From the NCBI RefSeq assembly GCF_932526225.1, contig NC_064039.1, positions 4,787,001-4,851,000 on the forward strand: a stretch of DNA of 64,000 bases, in the 5' to 3' direction. Of this stretch, positions 1-10,759 are shown piece after piece. The position numbers were made by a program, and so were the translations under genes. This DNA comes from Nematostella vectensis (lineage: Eukaryota; Cnidaria; Anthozoa; Actiniaria; Edwardsiidae). Positions within the stretch are counted from its first letter, which is position 1; each line of letters begins with the position of its first letter. Under the pieces are notes generated by a model, which made no database searches, was not told the origin of the DNA, and worked only from the letters and a program-made list of their open reading frames with translations.

Positions 1-1
1 T

Positions 2-139
2 CTGTTCGTGGACGGCCATCACTTTGAGTGGGTGTTAGACACACTCCTGGATCTGCACCACAACCACCCGACAGAGAACGACCTGTTGACACAGTACCTG
101 CTGCCGGTCATCTGCAAGGCGCTCGCTTTTCTCAAAACG
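2..139 (+). CDS. HTT: HTT exon (first in window)
   Basis: The frame starts at base 2 and reads 46 codons, including [20 protein letters not shown], a strongly conserved huntingtin segment. It ends in a complete codon before donor GTATGA at 140. The left edge is cut by the window. Confidence 0.93.
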
Positions 140-3100
140 GTATGATACTCCGCAGTGCTGGAAACGTGCGTTACATTCACACAACGCATCGACACTAGCA
201 ACACATACGGCACACACAGAATGGCATATGTGAGGCAACATAAAGAAGGCGCACAGAAAAGTTGAAACATAGGCACGCAATAGATGCGACAAGTGTGCAA
301 CAGGCTAGCTACTCTACAACCAACACTATGCTGGCGCAATATGCCTGCAATATACTTTAAACACATCAACGCGAGCGTGAAACACACATGCAATACACAT
401 GCAACGCTTTGTAACATCATCGAGAATCTATATCCTTGTTTGATAAGGTTAGTTTACGATTTGTCTTTGTAGGAGGGTCCAACAGCAGAGAGGGTCTGTA
501 AGATTGTTGAATCATCCCTGCGAAGCCCGCACGTTCCCTTACAGGTAAGCCGTTGCGCAAGGTTGATATGTTTCGCATATAGCATGGTACGTCTCATATT
601 CGCCTTGAATACAGCCTGTGTATATATGTTACTCTTATTGCGGTCTAGGTGTTGCCTCTGTATGAAGCCATATCTGTGATACCTGTGTTGTTATCTAGGT
701 GTCGCCTCTATATAAGCCATATATGTGATAACTGTGTTGTTTTCTAGGTGTCGCCTCTATATAAGCCATATATGTGATACCTGTGTTGTTACCTAGGTGT
801 CGCCTCTATATAGAGCCATATCTGTGATACCTGTGTTGTTATATAAAGCCATATCTGTGATACCTGTGTTGTTATATGAAACCATATCTGTGATACCTGT
901 GTTGTTATATAAAGCCATATCTGTGATACCTTTGTTGTTATATGAAGCCATATCTGTGATACCTGTGTTGTTATCTAGGTGTCGCCTCTATATAAGCCAT
1001 ATCTGTGATACCTGTGTTGTTATCTAGGTGTCACTTCTATATAAGCCATATCTGTGATACCTGTGTTGTTATATAAAGCCATATCTGTGATACCTGTGTT
1101 GTTATCTATGTGCCTCTATATAAGCCATATCTGTGATACCTGTGTTGTTATATAAAGCCATATCTGTGATACCTTTGTTGTTATATGAAGCCATATCTGT
1201 GATACCTGTGTTGTTATATGAAGCCATATCTGTGATACCTGTGTTGTTATATAAAGCCATATCTGTGATACTTGTGTTGTTATATGAAACCATATCTGTG
1301 ATACCTTTGTTGTTATCTAGGTGTCGCCTCTATATAAGCCATATCTTTGACACCTGTGTTGTTACCTAGGTGCCACTATATAAAGCCGTGTCGCTTTTAT
1401 ATAAGCCATATCTGTGATAACTGTGTTGTTATCTAGGTGTCGCCTCTATATAAGCCATATCTGTGATACCTGTGTTGTTACCTAGGTGCCACTATATAAA
1501 GCAATATCTGTGATACCTGAGTTGTTATCTAGGTGCCTCTATATAAGCCATATCTGTGATAACTGTGTTGTTATCTAGGTGTCGCTTCTATATAAGCCAT
1601 ATCTGTGATACCTGTGTTGTTACCTAGGTGCCTCTATATGAAGCCATATCTGTGATACCTGAGTTGTTATCTAGGTGTCACTTCTATATAAGCCATATCT
1701 GTGTTACCTGTGTTGTTATCTAGGTGCCACCATATATAGCCATATCTGTGATACCTGTGTTGTTATACAAAGCCATATCTGTGATACCTGTGTTGTTATA
1801 TAAAGCCATATCTGTGATACCTGTGTTGTTACCTAGGTGCCTCTATATAAGCCATATCTGTGATACCTGTGTTGTTATAAAAAGCCATATCTGTGATACC
1901 TGTGTTGTTATTTAAAGCCATATCTGTGATACCTGTGTTGTTATATGAAACCATATCTGTGATACCTGTGTTGTTATATGAAGCCATATCTGTGATACCT
2001 GTGTTGTTATCTAGGTGTCGCCTCTATATAAGCCATATCTGTGATACCTGTGTTGTTACCTAGGTTCCTCTATATAAGCCATATCTGTGATACCTGTGTT
2101 GTTATATGAAGCCATATCTGTGATACCTGTGTTGTTACCTAGGTGTCGCCTCTATATAAGCCATATCTGTGATACCTGTGTTGTTACCTAGGTTCCTCTA
2201 TATAAGCCATATCTGTGATACCTGTGTTGTTATATAAAGCCATATCTGTGATACCTGTGTTGTTACCTAGGTGCCACTATATAAAGCCATATCTGTGATA
2301 CCTGAGTTGTTATATAAAGCCATATCTGTGATACCTGTGTTGTTATCTATGTGCCTCTATATAAGCCATATCTGTGATACCTGTGTTGTTATATAAAGCC
2401 ATATCTGTGATACCTTTGTTGTTATATGAAGCCATATCTGTGATACCTGTGTTGTTATATGAAGCCATATCTGTGATACCTGTGTTGTTATATAAAGCCA
2501 TATCTGTGATACTTGTGTTGTTATATGAAACCATATCTGTGATACCTTTGTTGTTATATGAAGCCGTATCTGTGATACCTGTGTTGTTATCTAGGTGTCA
2601 CCTCTATATAAGCCATATCTTTGACACCTGTGTTGTTACCTAGGTGCCACTATATAAAGCCGTGTCGCTTTTATATAAGCCATATCTGTGATACCTGTGT
2701 TGTTATCTAGGTGTCGCCTCTATATAAGCCATATCTGTGATACCTGTGTTGTTACCTAGGTGCCACTATATGAAGCAATATCTGTGATACCTGAGTTGTT
2801 ATCTAGGTGCCTCTATATAAGCCATATCTGTGATAACTGTGTTGTTATCTAGGTGTCGCTTCTATATAAGCCATATCTGTGATACCTGTGTTGGTATATA
2901 AAGCCATATCTGTTATACTTGTGTTGTTATATGAAACCATATCTGTGATACCTTTGTTGTTATATGAAGCCATATCTGTGATACCTGTGTTGTTATCTAG
3001 GTGTCGCTTCTATATAAACCATATCTGTGATACCTGTGTTGTTATATAAAGCCATATCTGTGATACCTGTGTTGTTATATGAAACCATATCTGTGATACC

Positions 3101-6100
3101 TGTGTTGTTATATGAAGCCATATCTGTGATACCTGTGTTGTTATCTAGGTGTCGCTTCTATATAAGCCATATCTGTGATACCTGTGTTGTTATCTAAGTG
3201 TTGCCTCTATATAAAGCCATATCTGTGATACCTGTGTTGTTACCTAGGTGCCACTATTTAAAGCAATATCTGTGATACCCGAGTTGTTACTTAGGTGACG
3301 CTTCTATATAAGCCATATCTGTGATACCTGTGTTGTTACCTAGGTGCCTCTATATGAAGCCATATCTGTGATACCTGAGTTGTTATCTAGGTGTCACTTC
3401 TATATAAGCCATATCTGTGTTACCTGTGTTGTTATCTAGGTGCCACCATATATAGCCATATCTGTGATACCTGTGTTGTTATACAAAGCCATATCTGTGA
3501 TACCTGTGTTGTTATATAAAGCCATATCTGTGATACCTGTGTTGTTACCTAGGTGCCTCTATATAAGCCATATCTGTGATACCTGTGTTGTTATATAAAG
3601 CCATATCTGTGATACCTGTGTTGTTATTTAAAGCCATATCTGTGATACCTGTGTTGTTATATGAAACCATATCTGTGATACCTGTGTTGTTATATGAAGC
3701 CATATCTGTGATACCTGTGTTGTTATCTAGGTGTCGCTTCTATATAAGCCATATCTGTGATACCTGTGTTGTTATCTAAGTGTCGCCTCTATATAAAGCC
3801 ATATCTGTGATACCTGTGTTGTTACCTAGGTGCCACTATTTAAAGCAATATCTGTGATACCCGAGTTGTTACTTAGGTGACGCTTCTATATAAGCCATAT
3901 CTGTGATACCTGTGTTGTTATTTAAAGCCATATCTGTGATACCTGTGTTGTTATATGAAACCATATCTGTGATACCTGTGTTGTTATATGAAGCCATATC
4001 TGTGATACCTGTGTTGTTATCTAGGTGTCGCCTCTATATAAGCCATATCTGTGATACCTGTGTTGTTACCTAGGTTCCTCTATATAAGCCATATCTGTGA
4101 TACCTGTGTTGTTATATGAAGCCATATCTGTGATACCTGTGTTGTTACCTAGGTGTCGCCTCTATATAAGCCGTATCTGTGATACCTGTGTTGTTACCTA
4201 GGTTCCTCTATATAAGCCATATCTGTGATACCTGTGTTGTTATATAAAGCCATATCTGTGATACCTGTGTTGTTACCTAGGTGCCACTATATAAAGCCAT
4301 ATCTGTGATACCTGAGTTGTTATATAAAGCCATATCTGTGATACCTGTGTTGTTATATAAAGCCATATCTGTGATACCTGTGTTGTTATATAAGCCATAT
4401 CTGTGACACCTGTGTTGTTACCTAGGTGCCACTATATAAAGCCATATCTGTGATACCTGAGTTGTTATCTAGGTGTCGCCTCTATATAAGCCATATCTGT
4501 GATACCTGTGTTGTTATATAAAGCCATATCTGTGATACCTGTTGTTACCTAGGTTCCTCTATATAAGCCATATCCGTGATACCTGAGTTGTTATCTAGGT
4601 GTCCGCGCTGTACGGGGCCATGTATATAATGGAAGCGCACGTTTCATCCGTTGTGGCGCAGCTCATCCCCATCCTTACCGACCACTTGGGACGAAAACTC
4701 GCCGCTCTTCCTAAGTACGTAACAATGCGTATGTCTAATGGAATGTTTGTATTATTGTCTCGATGGCTCTGTTGTTGTTGTCTAATAGCATGTGTACGTT
4801 CTTGTCTCGATGGCCCTAGTGCTTAGATTAGTGTAAATTTAATAGAATGTGTATGTTATTATTTCGATGGCCCTATTGTTAGGAAAGCGTATTTCTAATG
4901 GAATGTGTGTTTTTGTCTAAGTGCTGTGATGCTGGCTCAGCAGCACCTTCTGGTCATGTGGTCAGCGGTGTTCTATCTGCTGGAACACTACAGTGACGAG
5001 ATCTCGGACCAGGAATTCAAGGGCAACGTGCTCAAGGTACGACACTCGACATGCAACTCGCGATTCGAGGGACACACTCGACGTGCATCTCGTTAACCCG
5101 GTACAACCCTGTACGCTACGCTCAGCTCATAGTGTTTACCCGGTATAACCCTGTACGCTACACTCAGCTCATGTTGTTTACCCGGTATAACCCTGTACGC
5201 TACGCTAAGCTCATTGTGTTTACCCGGTATAACCCTGTACGCTACACTCAGCTCATTGTGTTTATCCGGTATAACCCTGTACGCTACGCTCAGCTCATTG
5301 TGTTTACCCGGTATAACCCTGTACGCTACGCTCAGCTCATTGTGTTTACCCGGTATAACCCTGTACGCTACGCTCAGCTCATGTTGTTTACCCGGTATAA
5401 CCCTGTACGCTACACTCAGCTCATGGTGTTTACCCGGCATAACCCTGTACGCTACGCTCAGCTCATGGTGTTAACCCGGTATAACCCTGTACGCTACGCT
5501 CAGCTGATGGTGTTTACCCGGTATAACCCTGTACGCTACGCTCAGCTCATGGTGTTTACCCGGTATAACCCTGTACGCTACGCTCAGCTCATTGTGTTAA
5601 CCCGGTATAACCCTGTACGCTACGCTCAGCTCATGGTGTTTACCCGGTATAACCCTGTACGCTACACTGAGCTCTAGTGTTTACCCGATATAACCCTGTA
5701 CGCTACGGTCAGCTTATTGTGTTAACCCGGTATAACCCTGTACGCTACGCTCAGCTCATGGTGTTTACCCGGTATAACCCTGTACGCTACGCTAAGCTCA
5801 TTGTGTTTACCCGGTATAACCCTGTACGCTACGCTCAGCTGATGGTGTTTACCCGGTATAACCCTGTACGCTACGCTCAGCTCATGGTGTTTACCCGGTA
5901 CAACCCTGTACGCTACGCTCAGCTCATGGTGTTTACCCGGTACAACCCTGTACGCTACGCTCAGCTCATGGTGTTTACCCGGTACAACCCTGTACGCTAC
6001 GCTCAGCTCATGGTGTTTACCCGGTATAACCCTGTACGCTACGCTCAGCTCATGGTGTTTACCCGGTACAACCCTGTACGCTACGCTCAGCTCATGGTGT

Positions 6101-9100
6101 TTACCCGGTACAACCCTGTACGCTACGCTCAGCTCATGGTGTTTACCCGGTATAACCCTGTACGCTACACTGAGCTCATGTTGTTTACCCGGTATAACCC
6201 TGTACGCTACGCTCAGCTCATTGTGTTTACCCGATATAACCCTGTACGCTACGCTAAGCTCATGGTGTTTACCCGGTATAACCCTGTACGCTACACTCAG
6301 CTCATTGTGTTTATCCGGTATAACCCTGTACGCTACACTCAGCTCATGGTGTTTACCCGGTATAACCCTGTACGCTACGCTCAGCTCATGTTGTTTACCC
6401 GGTATAACCCTGTACGCTACACTCAGCTCATGGTGTTTACCCGGTATAACCCTGTACGCTACGCTCAGCTCATTGTGTTTATCCGGCATACCCTGTACGC
6501 TACACTGAGCTCGTTGTGTTTACCCGATATAACCCTGTACGCTACGCTCAGCTCATGGTGTTTACCCGGTATAACCCTGTACGCTACGCTCAGCTCATGG
6601 TGTTTACCCCGTATATCCCTGTACGCTACGCTCAGCTCATGGTGTTTACCCTGTATAACCCTGTACGCTACGCTCAGCTCATGGTGTTTACCCGGTACAA
6701 CCCTGTACGCTACACTCAGCTCATGGTGTTTACCCGGTATAACCCTGTACGCTACGCTCAGCTCATGGTGTTTACCCGGTATAACCCTGTACGCTACGCT
6801 CAGCTCATTGTGTTTACCCGGTATAACCCTGTACGCTACGCTCAGCTCATGGTGTTTACCCGGTATAACCCTGTACGCTACGCTCAGCTCATGGTGTTTA
6901 CCCGGTATAACCCTGTACGCTACGCTCAGCTCATGGTGTTTACCCGGTATATCCCTGTACGCTACGCTCAGCTCATGGTGTTTACCCGGTATAACCCTGT
7001 ACGCTACGCTCAGCTCATGGTGTTTACCCGGTATAACTCTGTACGCTACGCTCAGCTCTTTGTGATTGCTCGTCTTTTACAGACTGCGGTGCGCATCGCG
7101 GCGTCGAATGAGGAGAGCACCCCTCCGTGCGTCTACCACGCGATCTTGAGAGGCCTCGAGAGACTAGTGGTGTCCTTTGCTTTGTCCACATCCGAGAGTG
7201 ACGCGCTGGTTAAGCTCAGCGTGGATAGGTAGGACTTGCCGTCCCCCTTGGCAAACAGACATGTTCAAAACCGTGTTGCGAAGAGCAACTCCCGCGTCGC
7301 GCGCAATAAACCTCATCCTGGGCACCATCACCCCGGAGGTGTTTTTATTTATTTACACCTTTCTGCTAGTGAAGTCTTTGAACCTAGAACAAGAACCCAA
7401 CCTGTCACATTTGAAAGTTTGCAAAATTGCTGATCCCGTAGGATAATCTCTCCAGAATCCTCAGCGCGCGATCTCTGCTCTGGGGCCCGTTTCTCAAAAC
7501 GCCCGGTATCTTATCGGGCCCGCTTACCTACCCGTTAAGTCCTCCCGATAAATCTGCGGTGTTTCTCAAAACTACCGTTATTATCGGATTCGTAAAAATT
7601 CACGTAAATCACCCGATATTTTACGGGAGCTCTTGACCTCTCGTTAATTAACGTGAAGCATTTTGAAGTCGTGAAATAAGGTTCAAAATTCATTTGTTTT
7701 CTTGAAATTATTTGATCAGAGTGGAGCTTATTTATTCATGTACACCCTGTCAAGTGGAAATTACCAAAAAGTTGGCTCGTTTTGCTTCAAAACTGACAAT
7801 TTTGCGACCTGTCTTGTTTTGCTTTGAAAATTTTCCCCTTCGCAGTGGCACCGTTCACGTAAACTTCCCGGGTATGGTTTTCCCGCCGATTTACGTCGTC
7901 CCGGTAAACCTGCACCAATCAGAGGCGACCATCTGCCCCTCAACCAATCAAATTAATTCTCTTGACAGCTAGCTGTCATTCAGTTTGATATGCTGGTCGC
8001 GAGAATTGTAAACAAACACTCACACTCTGTGCAAGATTTAACTACAAGTTGGTCAAGTTTTTGGATGTTTTAGCTAATATCTAATTTTTTTTTTCGCTGG
8101 AAATGCAAACCTTGCAATGCATTTTGCCATGTAGCATCGACAAATTGTTGAATTTTTCGTTAATCCATTGTTTATTTGAGCAAAGCGTTTGCAAAGGCTA
8201 GACATTATCATATTGATTACGGGTTCCCGATAAAGTTATTTGAAGTTATTGGGGGTTTTAAGAAACACTCGCTCAAACCCGATTAACTTTCCCGTAAAGT
8301 CTCCCGATAAGTTTTACGGGCCCGTTGATTACCGGGAGTTTTGAAAAACGGGCCCATGGTCACTTGATGATCACGTGCTAACCTTTAATAGCCATGTCTT
8401 GCTACACAGATTATCACTCCAGAATCCTCAGCGCGCGATTTCCGCCCTGGGCGTGTTGATCACGTGCATGTACACTGGCAAGATCGGCGACCGACCGAGC
8501 GGAATCTACCCTCAGTCGGACGTCGCCGAGTTTCCGACTGAGGATCGATTGCTTATCGCTATGGAGCGCGTGTCTGTGCTCTTTGACAGGTAAAGGTCTC
8601 TTGGGTGTCCAGTGGTGATGTTTTAGGGGTCACAACATGCTTGTATTCTGAAATGTTTTCTTCAATACCGAGTTTTCTTCAATACTTTTTCATAAAATTG
8701 AAAAGAACATTACAATAACATCGAACATAAGCTAGAAAATGGCTTATTTGATTACAGTCGGGAAAAAATAAAAGCAGGCTTTGCGCCTGACGACCGATAC
8801 CGTTCCTGATCTCCTTGTCCCACGTGTTGTAATTGTATTGTAATATCGCTATAATTGAAGTACTGGGTGTTATTTGTTATCTCTTTGTAATCTCGATTTC
8901 TAGGATCCGTAAAGGCATCCCGTCCGAGGCGCGCGTGGTGTCTCGCGTGTTACCGTTGCTGTTACTGGATTTCTTCCCGCCACAAGAAATCATGAATAAA
9001 GTGATTGGAGAGTTTTTGTCCAGTCAGCAGCCACACCCGGAACTCATGGCGGAAGTGTTATTCAAGGTGCGTGCCTCACACAAACCCTACGTCACACATC

Positions 9101-10759
9101 ATGTGGCACAACACATGTCACGCAACACATGCTATACCAAATCACACCCACAACCTATGGGCATGGGAATGGTATGAGTCCTATTAAAGGAGAAAACGTC
9201 ACACAGTGCCTATATGTCATACAACACGTCACACAAAATCTCACCCAGAACTTATGGTATGAGTCTTATTCAAGGAGAGGACGTCACACAATTACTATGT
9301 CACACAACATCCTACGTTACAAAGCACACGTCGCACTCAGAGCTCATGCCTAAAGCATCAGATTTGGGCGTTACATATACTTGTGACTCTCGGTTGGAGT
9401 TCGCAAAACAAGCACGTATTCACGCCATTGTAAGCCTAGACTTATAGCGCCAAATTTATCACGTGACCTAATCTTCCCCAGGTGTTCGAGGGGCTACACA
9501 GCCAAGGACAGCATTCGGACGTGAGGGACTGGGTCGTCCTATCGCTGGCCAGCTTTGTCCAAAGGTTTGCCTTCATAAGTGGAATTACTGTGCGAATGGC
9601 AGTTGCCTGGTCTGTACGTTTATCTTGGGCAGAGTGATTCATTATTTTTGCAAATGCTTTCTTATGAATTTGTCTAATGTTTTTCACTTGCTGCAGGACG
9701 CCGCTGGCGATGGCCGTCTGGAGTCTCTCCACTCTTTTCACTAGTGCTTCGACTAGTACGTGGATCAGGGCCCTGTATCTTTACAATGTACACTTGGACG
9801 GTGCAGACAAGTTGGGGAAGATAAATCAGAAAGACCGGTCTGAGTGAAAGGGAGGGTTTGGGGAGGAGTGAACAATGGTTTGGGTATTAAAAAAGGGTAT
9901 CGAAGAGGGGAACAAAGCAAACATTTTAAGGGGTGGCTAAACTAAGAAGATATTATTGATTGGGGGTTAAACAATGCAAGCAGGTTAGGGGGGATGGTAA
10001 AGCTTGTATTGAAGTTGAAAGGGTCGAACAATACAATGAGGTAGATAGTGGATAATAAAGGCTGAAGAGAAGGAGGAACTAAAGCATATGCATGCAAACA
10101 AGTGCAGCGACACACGACCATGATAAACCAGATATCATCTTCCTTAACAATGACATAGCTTCCCACACGTTGTAGGCCGCATGGGGAAACTCGAAAACAT
10201 CGACGTGTGCTTCTTTAGCGCATCAGCACTTGACTTTTATGAGAACCAAGTAAGTTTCCTCCTGTATTCGTATTTGAACGCTCACTTAGTATTTAGTTTT
10301 GTATCTATTCCGTGACCAATCGTTTTCTTTAGTCATATCATTCGCCATTTGCGTTATTCTCACCGGACTCATTAGTGTGACTAAGTTAAACTTCTCATGA
10401 CCATATTGCTCATTCTCTTCTCCTCTTGTAGTTGGGCGCTCCTCCTCCCATGTAATTTCGGCGTGCTCTAGGAACCTGGTCTTTGTCCACTTTCTTTTTT
10501 CCCCACCCTCCCACCCAAAGCCTAGTCTTTCCTGCTATCGCAGGGCTCGCCAGGTCTCTTTCCCATAGCTTAATGAACATAACGGGACCTATAAGAACAT
10601 AGTACTATTGTTACTATTGTTTTCGAGATTTTGAGTTTGTCTTCGTTCCAGGGATTGGATTCATCTCAGAAAGGTATACTCGTATCAACCTTCAAGTCGG
10701 TGGCAACGGCTGGTTCGCCGTACATCGGGGTTCTCAGGCGATGTGAAAACTCGACCTGA
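2..10759 (+). CDS. HTT: Huntingtin, C-terminal part (11 exons, 5' truncated by window)
   Basis: Huntingtin is a large HEAT-repeat scaffold protein used in vesicle transport and autophagy; this is its C-terminal HEAT region. Exons: 2-139, 473-544, 4599-4714, 4922-5036, 7083-7228, 8410-8589, 8904-9066, 9482-9564, 9697-9800, 10176-10249, 10652-10759. They join to 1299 nt (432 codons plus TGA) with all phases compatible. Matches to vertebrate huntingtin are colinear: [39 protein letters not shown]-like [67 protein letters not shown], and a short tail ending CENST. All donors are GT and all acceptors AG. The upstream exons, including any polyglutamine region, lie outside the window. The least certain junction is 9800/10176. 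Introns are unusually rich in tandem repeats; the two largest are 4.05 kb and 2.05 kb and are mostly minisatellite. Confidence 0.96.
473..544 (+). CDS. HTT: HTT exon
   Basis: 24 codons (starting [13 protein letters not shown], ending HVPLQ) between acceptor TTTGTAG and donor GTAAGC. They correspond to the human stretch around AEPVSRLLESTLRSSHLPS. Phase 0 on both sides. Confidence 0.9.
645..4598 (+). repeat. Minisatellite filling an HTT intron (33/46/49-bp units)
   Basis: About 100 units based on GCCATATCTGTGATACCTGT. Short units are 33 bp; longer units add TTATCTAGGTGTCGCCTCTA (49 bp) or a 46-bp variant. There is higher-order order: a segment near 1102-1293 recurs at 2343-2534 (offset 1241), one near 1726 recurs at 3442 (offset 1716), and one near 1947 recurs at 3956. 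Because 33 bp keeps frame, long spurious ORFs run through the array. The last unit supplies the splice acceptor of the 4599 exon. Confidence 0.97.
4599..4714 (+). CDS. HTT: HTT exon next to a minisatellite
   Basis: Reads [20 protein letters not shown] and on to LGRKLAALP, matching human VGALHGVLYVLECD..AKQLIPVISDYL. The acceptor (TTATCTAG) is the last unit of the upstream 4-kb minisatellite, so no unique sequence separates repeat and exon. The donor is GTACGT at 4715, phase 2. Confidence 0.92.
4727..4921 (+). repeat. Degenerate short tandem repeats in HTT intron
   Basis: Three to four diverged units of about 50-65 bp, recognisable by CTAATGGAATGTGTGT-like and GTCTCGATGGCCCT-like segments. 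The final unit contains the splice acceptor of the 4922 exon. Confidence 0.65.
4922..5036 (+). CDS. HTT: HTT exon
   Basis: Reads [20 protein letters not shown] and on to FKGNVLK, matching human SQQHVLVMCATAFYLIENY. I chose acceptor TCTAAG at 4920-4921 because it restores the phase left by the previous exon (AA plus T). The donor is GTACGA. Confidence 0.9.
5093..7058 (+). repeat. 42-bp minisatellite in HTT intron
   Basis: About 47 head-to-tail units of 42 bp; core TTTACCCGGTATAACCCTGT then ACGCTACGCTCAGCTCATGG. Units differ by single-base variants (TAT/TAC, CTC/CTG, ACTC/GCTC). 42 is a multiple of 3, so long open frames appear on both strands (14-residue period such as [14 protein letters not shown]). 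They lie inside a huntingtin intron and are not genes. Confidence 0.97.
7083..7228 (+). CDS. HTT: HTT exon
   Basis: Begins after TTTTACAG, immediately downstream of the 42-bp minisatellite. It contains [14 protein letters not shown] and ALVKLSVD, all conserved in huntingtin. It ends in AG (phase 2) before GTAGGA. Confidence 0.93.
7445..7482 (+). pseudogene. Decayed partial copy of the HTT exon at 8410
   Basis: CTCCAGAATCCTCAGCGCGC and the bases around it match the start of the 8410 exon, with only a few changes. In that frame it reads [13 protein letters not shown] preceded by an in-frame TAA. The copy continues beyond the inserted transposon: 8357-8378 (TTGATGATCACGTGC) resembles the exon's TTGATCACGTGC. 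It is a tandem exon duplication, broken by a stop and by the insertion. Confidence 0.8.
7483..8355. mobile_element. 873-bp non-autonomous DNA transposon (inverted repeats)
   Basis: Begins GGGCCCGTTTCTCAAAACGC and ends GTTTTGAAAAACGGGCCC, its near reverse complement. The motif GTTTCTCAAAAC recurs about 80 bp inside each end, so the inverted repeats are compound and about 130 bp long. There is no coding capacity. It sits inside the decayed exon copy. A target-site duplication is not clear (possibly TGG). The superfamily is not assigned. Confidence 0.82.
8410..8589 (+). CDS. HTT: HTT exon
   Basis: Acceptor CTACACAG. The first base completes Arg, followed by [20 protein letters not shown] and, at the end, [12 protein letters not shown]. 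The internal loop ([20 protein letters not shown]) is variable, as in other huntingtins. The donor is GTAAAG, phase 2. A broken copy of the start of this exon lies at 7445-7482. Confidence 0.94.
8904..9066 (+). CDS. HTT: HTT exon
   Basis: Reads [20 protein letters not shown], then [20 protein letters not shown], and ends EVLFK. This is among the most conserved parts of huntingtin. Acceptor TTTCTAG, donor GTGCGT, phase 0 at the end. Confidence 0.95.
9090..9365 (+). repeat. Degenerate tandem units in HTT intron derived from the exon end
   Basis: Units start CGTCACAC at 9090, 9197 and 9282. Each carries a diverged copy of the 3' end of the 8904-9066 exon plus its donor: exon CACCCGGAACTCATGG..TTATTCAAGGTGC versus intron CACCCAGAACTTATGG..TTATTCAAGGAG. 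Confidence 0.7.
9482..9564 (+). CDS. HTT: HTT exon
   Basis: Acceptor TTCCCCAG. Reads [20 protein letters not shown] then SLASFVQ, matching human [28 protein letters not shown]. The donor is GTTTGC, phase 2. Confidence 0.92.
9697..9800 (+). CDS. HTT: HTT exon (3' end uncertain)
   Basis: After GCTGCAG it reads [20 protein letters not shown] then STWIRAL, matching human [25 protein letters not shown]. Only the GT at 9801 (GACG|GTGCAG) leaves the phase needed by the RMGKLE exon. The GTATCT at 9775 is a better-looking donor but breaks that frame. The true donor may therefore differ. Confidence 0.75.
10176..10249 (+). CDS. HTT: HTT exon
   Basis: Acceptor GTTGTAG. Reads [20 protein letters not shown] then YENQ, matching human [24 protein letters not shown]. 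Donor GTAAGT. Confidence 0.93.
10652..10759 (+). CDS. HTT: HTT last coding exon
   Basis: Acceptor CGTTCCAG. 35 codons containing [18 protein letters not shown], matching human [22 protein letters not shown], then TGA at 10757-10759. I saw no clear AATAAA in the 200 bp downstream before the 92-bp satellite begins. Confidence 0.93.
   Translation, partial: GLDSSQKGILVSTFKSVATAGSPYIGVLRRCENST

Noticed and set aside
645-4598. Possible CRISPR array
   Set aside because: Units are head-to-tail without unique spacers, sit in a eukaryotic intron, and vary in length; the same applies to the arrays at 5093, 10965, 17095, 23541 and 61905.
5051-7232. Long ORFs (208, 255, 462 and 238 codons) with a 14-residue repeat
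   Set aside because: They are by-products of the 42-bp intronic minisatellite, are open on both strands, and lie between two huntingtin exons.
1-10759. Polyglutamine/polyproline tract of huntingtin
   Set aside because: Only the C-terminal 432 codons are in the window; no such tract is present here and none should be expected.
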